From the NCBI GenBank assembly GCA_023390245.1, contig JAEWDF010000016.1:1-18670 (forward strand): DNA of 18,670 nt, written 5' to 3'. The DNA is from Pseudomonadota bacterium (GTDB lineage: Bacteria > Pseudomonadota > Alphaproteobacteria > Caulobacterales > Caulobacteraceae). Position 1 is the stretch's first letter, and each line of letters begins with the position of its first letter. Of this stretch, positions 1 through 7,593 are shown in pieces. The notes beneath the pieces were generated by a model. It saw nothing but the letters and a program-made list of their open reading frames with translations, had not been told where the DNA came from and did not search any database. A program made the translations under genes and the position numbers.

Positions 1-1801
1 CGCCACGCCGGCCCGGGCGGCGGTGCTGGAGGCGCTGGGCGACCGCGCCATGGCCGGGCCGGACCTGGCGCGTGCGGCGGGCGTCTCGTCGGGCGTGGTC
101 AAGGGCCTGATCGACGAGGGGGTGCTGGAGGCGTTCGAGGTGTCGGCCGAGGCCGCGTTCGACCGGCCCGATCCCGATCATGCGCCCTCCAGCCTGAACC
201 CGGACCAGGCGGCCGCCGCCGGCGCGATCGCGGACGGAGTCGCCCAGCGCGGCTTCCGGCCGTTCCTGCTGGACGGGGTGACCGGATCGGGCAAGACCGA
301 GACCTATCTGGAGGCCGTGGCGGAGGCGCTGCGGGCCGATCCCCAGGCGCAGGTGTTGATCCTGCTGCCCGAGATCGCCCTGACCCAGGCGCTGATCGAG
401 CGCATCGCCGCCCGCTTCGGCGCCGCCCCGGCGGAATGGCATTCCGGCGTCGCCCCGCCGCGCCGACGCCAGGTGTGGGAGGCGGTGATCGGCGGGCGCT
501 GCAACATCGTGGTCGGGGCGCGTTCGGCCCTGTTCCTGCCGTTCGTCAACCTGCGCCTGGTCGTGGTGGACGAGGAGCACGACACCTCGTTCAAGCAGGA
601 GGAGGGGCTGGTCTATCACGGCCGCGACCTGGCCGTGGCGCGGGCGCGGATCGAGGGGGCGGCGGTGGTGCTGGCCTCGGCGACCCCGTCGCTGGAGACG
701 CTGTGGAACGCGCGGCAGGGGCGGTATGGCTGGCTGAAGCTGCGCGCGCGGCACGGGGCGGCGGTGCTGCCCGACATCGAGCTGCTGGATCTGCGCCAGA
801 GCCCGCCCGACCCGCAGACCTGGCTGTCCCAGCCGCTGCGACAGGCGGTCGGCGAGACCCTGGCGCGGGGCGAGCAAACCCTGCTGTTCCTGAACCGTCG
901 CGGCTATGCGCCCGTCGTCCTGTGCCGCGCCTGCGGGCACCGGCTGACGGCGCCCGACACCGACAGTTGGCTGGTCGAGCATCGCTACACCGGACGGCTG
1001 GTCTGCCACCTGACCGGCTTCTCCATGCCCCGGCCCAAGCTGTGCCCCTCGTGCGGGGCGGAGGATTCGCTGGTCTCGGTGGGGCCGGGCGTGGAGCGGG
1101 TCGAGGAAGAGGTGCGCCAGCTGTTCCCCGACGCCCGCGTCGCCGTCTTCAGCTCCGACACGGCGCCGGACGGCAAGTCGGCGCGCGCCCTGATCCAGAG
1201 CATGACGGATGGGGAGATCGACATCCTGGTCGCCACCCAGGCGGCGGCCAAGGGCCACAACTTCCCCGGCCTGACGCTGGTGGGGGTGGTCGACGCCGAC
1301 CTGGGCCTGCGCGGCGGCGACCTGCGCGCGGCGGAGCGGACCTATCAGCTGCTGGCCCAGGCGACGGGCCGCGCCGGCCGCGCCGACAAGCCGGGCCGCG
1401 CCCTGCTGCAGACCTGGACGCCCGAGCACCCCGTGCTCCAGGCCCTGGCCGCAGGCGACCGGGACGGTTTCGTGGAGGCCGAGATGGCCGAGCGCGAGAT
1501 CGCCGCCCTCCCGCCCTACGGCCGGCTGGCGGCGATCATCCTGTCCAGCGAGAACGCCATGGCGGTGGACAAGGTCGCCAATGACCTGGCCCAGGCCATT
1601 CCCAACGCCGAGCGGCTGGAGGTCTATGGCCCCGCCGATGCGCCCCTGGCCCTGGTGCGCGGACGGCGCCGCAAGCGCCTGCTGGTGCGCGCCGACCGCG
1701 ACGTGGACATCCAGGCCTTCCTGCGCGCCTGGCTGTCGCGGGTGAAGGTCCCGGGCGCCGTGCGCCTGACCGTCGACGTCGATCCCTATTCCTTCCTGTG
1801 A
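1..1801 (+). CDS. priA: Primosomal protein N' (PriA), replication restart helicase, 3' portion
   Basis: This is the C-terminal 599 residues of PriA, the SF2 3'-to-5' DNA helicase that reloads the replisome at stalled forks. The reading frame is open to the left edge, so the start and most of the N-terminal DNA-binding domain lie outside the window (E. coli PriA is about 730 residues). Visible motifs are Walker A GVTGSGKTE (near 277-303), the DEEH box (near 568-579), a cysteine-rich zinc region (923-1054) and the motif V/VI segment with QATGRAGRA (near 1360-1385). The zinc region aligns residue for residue with the E. coli one. Its outer cysteine pairs (CRAC and CPSC) are present, but three of the four cysteines of the second site are replaced. 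The stop is TGA at 1799-1801. Family assignment is certain from motif order. Whether the altered zinc region still supports all PriA functions is unknown. Confidence 0.97.
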   Translation, partial: ATPARAAVLEALGDRAMAGPDLARAAGVSSGVVKGLIDEGVLEAFEVSAEAAFDRPDPDHAPSSLNPDQAAAAGAIADGVAQRGFRPFLLDGVTGSGKTETYLEAVAEALRADPQAQVLILLPEIALTQALIERIAARFGAAPAEWHSGVAPPRRRQVWEAVIGGRCNIVVGARSALFLPFVNLRLVVVDEEHDTSFKQEEGLVYHGRDLAVARARIEGAAVVLASATPSLETLWNARQGRYGWLKLRARHGAAVLPDIELLDLRQSPPDPQTWLSQPLRQAVGETLARGEQTLLFLNRRGYAPVVLCRACGHRLTAPDTDSWLVEHRYTGRLVCHLTGFSMPRPKLCPSCGAEDSLVSVGPGVERVEEEVRQLFPDARVAVFSSDTAPDGKSARALIQSMTDGEIDILVATQAAAKGHNFPGLTLVGVVDADLGLRGGDLRAAERTYQLLAQATGRAGRADKPGRALLQTWTPEHPVLQALAAGDRDGFVEAEMAEREIAALPPYGRLAAIILSSENAMAVDKVANDLAQAIPNAERLEVYGPADAPLALVRGRRRKRLLVRADRDVDIQAFLRAWLSRVKVPGAVRLTVDVDPYSFL

Positions 1802-1811
1802 GGCCCCGCCC

Positions 1812-2294
1812 ATGACCCTTCGCCAGCAGCATCTGTGGATCGGCATCGTCGCCACCGCCGGCGTCTGGGGGCTGTACGCCTGGGTGCTGGGCTCGGAGAT
1901 CGCCGGCGGCGGCCTGACCGATCCCGGCTTTGCGCGGGAGATGGGCGGGCTGTTTCTGCTGGGCCTGCTGATGGTGGGGATTGTCGAGGGCGTGCTGGGC
2001 GTGATCGCGCGGCTGCTGTCGCGCGGCCCGCAGCGCGAGGGCGCGGCCGAGCGGCGCGCGGCGCTGGAGGCCAGCCACCTGTCGCTGATGGCGCTGATCG
2101 CCCTGGTCACGGCGCTGGCGGCGGCGCTGTTTCTGGTCGGGCTGATCGGCCAGCCGGCGCTGGGGCCGATCCTGCGCGCGGCGACGCCCGGCAATCTGGC
2201 GGTGCTGATCGCCAACGGGCTGATGGGCTGCGTCGTCCTGTCGGAGCTGGCGCGGTTCGGCCTGACCCTCGCCCTGATGCGCCGGAGGGGCTAG
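1812..2294 (+). CDS. Small polytopic membrane protein of unknown function
   Basis: This 160-residue protein is not one I recognise. It appears to have four hydrophobic helices: roughly residues 8-26, 45-68, 92-115 and 130-155. A basic, polar loop lies between helices two and three (arginine- and glutamate-rich, near residues 70-85), and the C-terminus is MRRRG-like and basic. Such a pattern fits an inner-membrane protein. It starts 10 bases after the priA stop and ends 27 bases before the enoyl-CoA hydratase, so it is probably co-transcribed with one or both. No convincing Shine-Dalgarno sequence precedes the ATG, which suggests translation coupled to priA. Nothing in the sequence indicates a substrate or partner. 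Coding status is supported by base bias at third positions and by tight packing. Confidence 0.8.
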   Translation: MTLRQQHLWIGIVATAGVWGLYAWVLGSEIAGGGLTDPGFAREMGGLFLLGLLMVGIVEGVLGVIARLLSRGPQREGAAERRAALEASHLSLMALIALVTALAAALFLVGLIGQPALGPILRAATPGNLAVLIANGLMGCVVLSELARFGLTLALMRRRG

Positions 2295-2321
2295 ACGGGA
2301 CGCGAAACAGGAGATCCCGTC
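2294..2321 (+). promoter_or_regulatory. Stem-loop carrying the Shine-Dalgarno sequence of the hydratase gene
   Basis: GACGGGA (2294-2300) and TCCCGTC (2315-2321) are perfect reverse complements and would form a 7-bp stem. The 14-base loop contains AGGAG (2309-2313), the ribosome binding site of the ATG at 2322. The first stem base is the last base of the preceding TAG stop, and the last stem base touches the start codon. The pairing is seen directly; a role in translational control is inferred. Confidence 0.45.
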
Positions 2322-3110
<789 letters not shown>

Positions 3111-3151
3111 TCCGCCAACCCTTCGCCCCGATCACGCGTTAGGCGCGGGTC

Positions 3152-4057
3152 ATGTCCCTGATCCGCGCGATCCTTTCCGCCTTCGTCCTGCTGATCCTCG
3201 CCACGCCGGCCCTGGCCCAGACGCCGGCGCCGCCCATTCCGACCGCGCCCGCCTTCCAATCGAGCCGCATCATCGTGGAGGCGCGGGGGCGCGGGCCGGA
3301 CATCGTCTTCATCCCCGGCCTGGGCTCGACCGGCGACGCCTGGCGCACGACCGCCGACCGGCTGGCGGACCGCTACCGGGTTCACCTCGTCACGCTGAGG
3401 GGCTTCGGACAGACCAACATCGGCGCCAATGCGTCGGGGGGGCTGGAGGGGCCGGCCGCCAGCGAGATCCGCCGCTACATCCTGGAGCAGCGCCTGGCCC
3501 GCCCGGCCCTGGTCGGCCATTCGATGGGCGGGCAGATCGCCCTGCGCGTCGCCGCCGACATGGGCGACCGGATCGACCGGGTGATGGTGGTGGACGCCTC
3601 GCCCTTCTTCCCGGCCCTGGTCGATTCGCGCGCCACCGCCGACCAGATGGAGCCCCTTGCGCGCCTAGCCTATCAGGGGCTGATGCTGTTCGGGGACAAG
3701 GCGCTGCAGGCGCAGGTTTCGGCGCTGGGCGGCGACCTGGGCCTGGCCGGCGACATGGTGTTCCAGGGGCTGGGGCTGCAGGGCGGCGACCGGCGGGTGT
3801 TGGCGCAAGGGCTGTACGAGGTGCTGACCATCGACCTGCGCCGCCGCTTGGCCGAGATCAAGGCGCCGGTCACCGTCGTCTATGGCTGGAGCCGCGACGA
3901 ACGCAGCGCCCGCAACCGGCTGGAGGGTCTGTTCCGCTACGGCTTCTCGACCCTGCCGCGTCCCGCCCGGTTCGAGCGGATCGAGGGCGCCGAACACCAG
4001 GTGATGATCGACCAGCCGACGCGGTTCCAGGCCGCGGTCGACCGCTTCCTGGGCTGA
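3152..4057 (+). CDS. Secreted alpha/beta-fold hydrolase
   Basis: This 301-residue protein has a clear Sec signal peptide: MSLIRAILSAFVLLILATPALAQ, split here as a basic start, a hydrophobic core around residues 5-20 and an ALAQ cleavage region near 20-23. It should act in the periplasm or outside the cell. The mature part has the alpha/beta-hydrolase layout: the oxyanion loop IPGLGSTGDAW (54-64), the nucleophile elbow GHSMGG with Ser124, a probable acid Asp249 in YGWSRDE, and His282 in GAEHQVM. A helical cap of about 80 residues lies between the nucleophile and the acid. Substrate cannot be told; ester hydrolysis is likely. It follows the hydratase by 41 bases with a weak ribosome site and ends 4 bases from the convergent dehydrogenase gene. 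Confidence 0.9.
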   Translation: MSLIRAILSAFVLLILATPALAQTPAPPIPTAPAFQSSRIIVEARGRGPDIVFIPGLGSTGDAWRTTADRLADRYRVHLVTLRGFGQTNIGANASGGLEGPAASEIRRYILEQRLARPALVGHSMGGQIALRVAADMGDRIDRVMVVDASPFFPALVDSRATADQMEPLARLAYQGLMLFGDKALQAQVSALGGDLGLAGDMVFQGLGLQGGDRRVLAQGLYEVLTIDLRRRLAEIKAPVTVVYGWSRDERSARNRLEGLFRYGFSTLPRPARFERIEGAEHQVMIDQPTRFQAAVDRFLG

Positions 4058-4061
4058 AGAC

Positions 4062-5192
4062 TCAGAAGCGCACCACCAGCCGCACCACCTCGCCGTCGGC
4101 CAGGCGGTCGAAGCCGCTGTTGATCTGGTCCAGGCCGATGGTTCCGCTCATCAGCCGGTCAACCGGCAGGCGGCCCTGGCGATAGAGGGCGATGTAGCGC
4201 GGGATGTCGCGGCTGGGCACGCAGGTTCCGATGTAGGAGCCCTTCAGTGTCCGCTCCTCGCCGACCAGGGAGACGACATTGACCGCCAGCGCCGCCTCGG
4301 GCGGCGGCAGGCCGGCGGTGACGGTGGTCCCGCCGCGCCGCGTCATGCGCCAGGCTGCGTCCAGGGCGCGGACCGAGCCGGCCATCTCGAAGGCGAAGTC
4401 GGCGCCGCCGCCCGTCAGGGCGCGCACCTGATCGACCGCGTCGGCGTCGGCGGCGTTGACGGTCCGGACGGCGCCGAGAGAGCGGGCCAGGGCCAGCTTG
4501 TCCTCGGACAGATCGACCGCCACGACGGGCGCCGCGCCGCTGGCCAGCGCGCCCATCACCGCCGCCAGGCCCACGCCGCCCAGGCCGACGACTACGACCG
4601 ACTGGCCCGCGCGCACCTGGGCGGTGTTCACCACCGCGCCGACGCCGGTCAGGACCGCGCAGCCGAACAGCGCCGCCTCCTCGAACGGCAGATCGGGATC
4701 GACCCGGACCAGAGAGCGGCGCGACACCACCGCGCGTTCGGCGAAGGCGGAGCAGCCCAGGTGGTGGTGGATCGGCTGGCCCTCGCGGAAGATGCGCCGG
4801 CCGCCTTTCAGCAGTTCGCCCTTGCCGTTGGCCGCCGCGCCCGGCTCGCACAGGGCCGGCCGCCCGCCGGCGCAGGGCGCGCAATGGCCGCACGACGGCA
4901 TGAAGACCATGACGACATGATCGCCGACCGCCAGGTCGTCCACGCCCTCGCCCAGCGCCTCGACCACCCCGGCCGCCTCGTGGCCCAGCGCCATCGGCAG
5001 GGGGCGGGGACGGTCGCCGTTGATGACCGACAGATCCGAATGGCAAAGGCCCGCCGCGCGGATCGCCACCTGCACCTCGCCCGGCCCTGGCGGCTGGAGC
5101 GTCACGGTCTCGATCGAGAGCGGCCGGCTGTCGGCGTAGGGGCGGGGCGCGCCCATGGCGGACAGGACGGCGGCGCGGGCGGCGACGGTCAT
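4062..5192 (-). CDS. Zinc-dependent alcohol dehydrogenase (MDR superfamily)
   Basis: This 376-residue protein is a medium-chain zinc alcohol dehydrogenase that oxidises an alcohol, or reduces an aldehyde, with a nicotinamide cofactor in the cytoplasm. Catalytic zinc ligands are Cys50 (GLCHSD), His71 (GHEAAG) and Cys178 (FGCAVLTG). The structural zinc lobe has Cys101, 104, 107 and 115. The Rossmann motif GLGGVG is at 203-208, followed by an acidic residue, Asp227 in VAVD, which predicts NAD preference. The sequence resembles the class III-like branch of the family, but it is not clearly a glutathione-dependent formaldehyde dehydrogenase. The start at 5192 is chosen because GGAGG (5201-5205 on the other strand) sits 8 bases upstream; the frame stays open far beyond it. 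The gene is divergent from the thioesterase. Confidence 0.93.
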   Translation of the reverse strand: MTVAARAAVLSAMGAPRPYADSRPLSIETVTLQPPGPGEVQVAIRAAGLCHSDLSVINGDRPRPLPMALGHEAAGVVEALGEGVDDLAVGDHVVMVFMPSCGHCAPCAGGRPALCEPGAAANGKGELLKGGRRIFREGQPIHHHLGCSAFAERAVVSRRSLVRVDPDLPFEEAALFGCAVLTGVGAVVNTAQVRAGQSVVVVGLGGVGLAAVMGALASGAAPVVAVDLSEDKLALARSLGAVRTVNAADADAVDQVRALTGGGADFAFEMAGSVRALDAAWRMTRRGGTTVTAGLPPPEAALAVNVVSLVGEERTLKGSYIGTCVPSRDIPRYIALYRQGRLPVDRLMSGTIGLDQINSGFDRLADGEVVRLVVRF

Positions 5193-5230
5193 CAGCGAAA
5201 CCTCCGGGCGGGGCGTCCGATGCGGCGCCC

Positions 5231-5247
5231 TGTCATGGTTTGTCATG
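5231..5247. promoter_or_regulatory. Phased direct repeat, candidate regulator site
   Basis: TGTCATG occurs at 5231-5237 and again at 5241-5247, exactly 10 bases apart, in the 150-base divergent region between the dehydrogenase and the thioesterase. One-turn spacing places both copies on the same DNA face, as for a tandem regulator site. The repeat is seen directly; the regulatory role is inferred. Confidence 0.35.
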
Positions 5248-5257
5248 CGATAGGCGC

Positions 5258-5264
5258 TTGACGC
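5258..5264 (+). promoter_or_regulatory. Possible -35 element upstream of the thioesterase gene
   Basis: TTGACGC matches the -35 half of the published Caulobacter housekeeping promoter consensus (TTGACGS). No matching GCTA-type -10 element lies 10-14 bases downstream, so this is only half of a promoter and is reported with low confidence. Confidence 0.2.
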
Positions 5265-5342
5265 CGCGTCGTCCAAGCCCGAGCGTCCGAGATCGGACCC
5301 GAGCGGCGAAAAGCCGCCAGCGCCGAGAGGGAAAGGAAACCG

Positions 5343-5777
5343 ATGCCGAAACGAGAAGAAGGCCCCCTGGCCGACCGCGCGACCTACCGGGCCTTCCACA
5401 TGGTCTCGACCCGATGGGCCGACAACGACCAGTATGGCCACATCAACAACGCCAAATTCTACGAGTTCGTGGATTCGGCGGTGAACGCCCACCTGCTGAT
5501 CGCCGGGGCGCTGGGCGACTCCATCGGCCTGGTGGTGGACAGCGGCTGCCGCTACACCTCGTCCCTGGCCTTTCCGGACGTGATCGAGGTGGGGATCAAG
5601 GTCGACCGCATCGGGACCTCCAGCGTCACCTACGGCTGGGCGGTGTTCAAGCGCGGCGTAGACGTGCCCGCCGCCATCGGCCACTTCGTCCATGTCTATG
5701 TCGACGCCGAGACCCGCCGGCCCAAGCCCCTGCCGGACAAACTGCGCCGGGTGGTGGAGAACCTTCTGGCGGAATGA
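5343..5777 (+). CDS. Hotdog-fold acyl-CoA thioesterase (4HBT/FadM-like)
   Basis: This 144-residue single-domain hotdog protein probably hydrolyses acyl-CoA thioesters in the cytoplasm. The family signature RWADNDQYGHINNAKF covers residues 24-39, with Asp29 in the position of the catalytic aspartate of 4-hydroxybenzoyl-CoA thioesterase and YbgC. The length is typical. A purine-rich ribosome site (AGAGGGAAAGGAA, 5326-5338) precedes the ATG. The gene is divergent from the alcohol dehydrogenase and is followed by a strong terminator, so it looks monocistronic. It is a paralogue in fold of ybgC later in this window, but its motif (YGHINN rather than GLVYHANY) places it in the FadM-like group. The chain-length preference cannot be read from sequence. 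Confidence 0.9.
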   Translation: MPKREEGPLADRATYRAFHMVSTRWADNDQYGHINNAKFYEFVDSAVNAHLLIAGALGDSIGLVVDSGCRYTSSLAFPDVIEVGIKVDRIGTSSVTYGWAVFKRGVDVPAAIGHFVHVYVDAETRRPKPLPDKLRRVVENLLAE

Positions 5778-5782
5778 GCGGC

Positions 5783-5802
5783 GGAGGGCTTCGGCCCTCT
5801 TT
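5783..5802 (+). terminator. Rho-independent terminator with UUCG tetraloop
   Basis: GAGGGC (5784-5789), TTCG (5790-5793) and GCCCTC (5794-5799) form a perfect 6-bp stem capped by a C(UUCG)G tetraloop, an especially stable loop. TTT follows, and outer bases CGGA/TCCG could pair as well. It begins 6 bases after the thioesterase stop. The T run is short, which is common in high-GC genomes. Confidence 0.7.
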
Positions 5803-5814
5803 CCGCGCCGAATT

Positions 5815-5830
5815 TTGAGAACGTTCTCAA
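5815..5830. promoter_or_regulatory. LacI-family operator-like palindrome before the GH5 gene
   Basis: TTGAGAACGTTCTCAA is a perfect 16-bp palindrome with the central CG typical of LacI/GalR-family operators. It ends 13 bases before the ATG of the GH5 gene and follows the thioesterase terminator, so it probably controls the hydrolase. The palindrome is seen; the regulator family is inferred from site architecture. No LacI-type gene is present in the window. Confidence 0.65.
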
Positions 5831-5843
5831 TCGGGAGGCTTTG

Positions 5844-7580
5844 ATGTTGAAACGTGGAGCGGCGGCGGCGGTGTTGGCGATGGCCTTGTTGGGCGCTCCG
5901 ACCGCCGGCCAGGCCCAGACCTTCCTCCGGGCCGAGGGGACGCGGATCGTCAACGAGGCGGGCGAGCCAGTGATCCTGCGCGGCATGGGTCTGGGCGGCT
6001 GGGTGCTCCAGGAAGGCTACATGCTGGAACTGGGCGAACTGGGCCAGCAGCACGTGATCCGCGCCCGCATCGCCGAGTTGATCGGCGAGGAGAAGACCGA
6101 GGCCTTCTACGCCGCCTGGCGCGCCAACCATGTGACCAAGGCCGACATCGACGCCATGGGGCGGTGGGGCTTCAACTCCGTGCGGCTGCCGATGCATTAT
6201 GACCGGCTGACCCTGCCGGCCGACCGGGAGCCGGTTCCGGGCCGCGACACCTGGAACGAAGAGGGTTTCCGCCAGATCGACGACCTGCTGGCCTGGGTGA
6301 AGGCCAACGGCATGTACCTGATCCTCGATCTGCACGCCGCGCCGGGCGGCCAGGGATCGGACCTGGCCATCTCGGACCGCGATCCGTCCAAGCCCTCGCT
6401 GTGGGACAGCGCCGAGAACCAGAGGAAGACCATCGCCCTGTGGCGTCGGCTGGCCGAACGCTACGCCGACGAGCCGGCGATCGGCGCCTATGACATCATC
6501 AACGAGCCGAACTGGGATTTCGAGGGGCCGGGCGGCGGGCATGGCTGCGAGGAGACGACGAACGCCCCGCTGCGCGACCTGATGATGCGGATCACCGCCG
6601 CCATCCGCGAGGTCGACCAGCGGCACATGGTGGTGATCGAGGGCAACTGCTGGGGCAACAACTATCGCGGGGTCACGCCCCTGTGGGACGCCAATACGGC
6701 GATCAGCTTCCACAAATACTGGAACGCCACGGACCGGAACTCCATCGCCGAGATGCTGCGGCTGCGCGACGAGACCGGCGCGCCGCTGTGGCTGGGCGAG
6801 TCGGGCGAGAACTCCAATCGCTGGTTCACCGAAACCATCGGCATGGTCGAGGGCGAGGGGATCGGCTGGGCCTTCTGGCCGCTGAAGAAGATCGGCTTCA
6901 ACCAGCCGCTGGAGATCACGCCCAACCCCGGCTGGCCCGTCCTGGTCGCCTGGCTGACCGGCAAGGGGCCGCGCCCGTCGGCGGCCGAGGCCGAGGCGAC
7001 GCTGATGCGGATGGCGACGCATGACATCCGCTTCGAGAACACCATCGTCCATCGCGACGTGATCGACGCCATGCTGCGCCAGCCGCATTCGGACGCGGCC
7101 GTTCCGTTCCGCGAGCACCGGATCGGCGCGGAAGGCCTGACGATCCGGGCCGCCGACTACGACCTGGGTCGCGCCGGCGTCGCCTGGTCGGACGCCTATG
7201 ATTCCGACACGGACGGGCCGGGCGAGCGCATTCCCTGGTGGAACACCGGCCGGACTTGGCGCAACGACGGCGTGGATATCGCCGTGGAAGAGGGGGGCGA
7301 GCCCGTCGTGGCGGAGTTCGAAACCGGCGAATGGCTGCGCTACACCCTCTCCGCCGACGAGGCGGGCGCGCGGTCCGTGGCGGTGGTCGGTTCAGGGCCG
7401 GGCCGCGTGTCGGTGACGCTGAACGGAGGAGAGGCCGTGACCGTCGACCTGTCGAACGCCGATGGCTGGCGGCGGGTGGCGACGCCGGCCCTTCGGTTCC
7501 TGGAGGGAACCAACACCCTGATCCTGAAGGCGGAAGTGTGCGCCGCCTGCCGCGTGAAGGCGATCGAGATCGGGCGCTGA
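5844..7580 (+). CDS. Secreted GH5 glycoside hydrolase with C-terminal CBM6-like module
   Basis: This 578-residue exported enzyme probably cleaves a beta-linked glucan or mannan outside the cytoplasm. A signal peptide spans residues 1 to about 24 (basic start, hydrophobic core, AGQAQ end). The GH5 barrel covers about 25-400, with the family residues in order: SVRLPMHY, DLHAAPGG, the acid/base Glu221 in INEPN, FHKYW, the nucleophile Glu319 in LGESGEN and WAFWPLK. From about residue 432 to the end there is a beta-sandwich with carbohydrate-binding family 6 features: AADYD near the start, RNDGVDI and the GEWLRYT motif. The start is ATG 5844 because GGGAGG (5833-5838) is correctly spaced; an in-frame TTG just before it is less likely. 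A LacI-type palindrome immediately upstream suggests sugar-dependent repression. Exact substrate and GH5 subfamily are unknown. Confidence 0.92.
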   Translation: MLKRGAAAAVLAMALLGAPTAGQAQTFLRAEGTRIVNEAGEPVILRGMGLGGWVLQEGYMLELGELGQQHVIRARIAELIGEEKTEAFYAAWRANHVTKADIDAMGRWGFNSVRLPMHYDRLTLPADREPVPGRDTWNEEGFRQIDDLLAWVKANGMYLILDLHAAPGGQGSDLAISDRDPSKPSLWDSAENQRKTIALWRRLAERYADEPAIGAYDIINEPNWDFEGPGGGHGCEETTNAPLRDLMMRITAAIREVDQRHMVVIEGNCWGNNYRGVTPLWDANTAISFHKYWNATDRNSIAEMLRLRDETGAPLWLGESGENSNRWFTETIGMVEGEGIGWAFWPLKKIGFNQPLEITPNPGWPVLVAWLTGKGPRPSAAEAEATLMRMATHDIRFENTIVHRDVIDAMLRQPHSDAAVPFREHRIGAEGLTIRAADYDLGRAGVAWSDAYDSDTDGPGERIPWWNTGRTWRNDGVDIAVEEGGEPVVAEFETGEWLRYTLSADEAGARSVAVVGSGPGRVSVTLNGGEAVTVDLSNADGWRRVATPALRFLEGTNTLILKAEVCAACRVKAIEIGR

Positions 7581-7593
7581 GCCGGCCGTCGCC

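Noticed and set aside
4062..7118. Very long minus-strand open frame extending the alcohol dehydrogenase upstream across the thioesterase and GH5 genes
   Set aside because: Only the part from 5192 down has family motifs and a ribosome site. The rest is antisense to two well-supported genes and is open because of the high-GC codon pattern.
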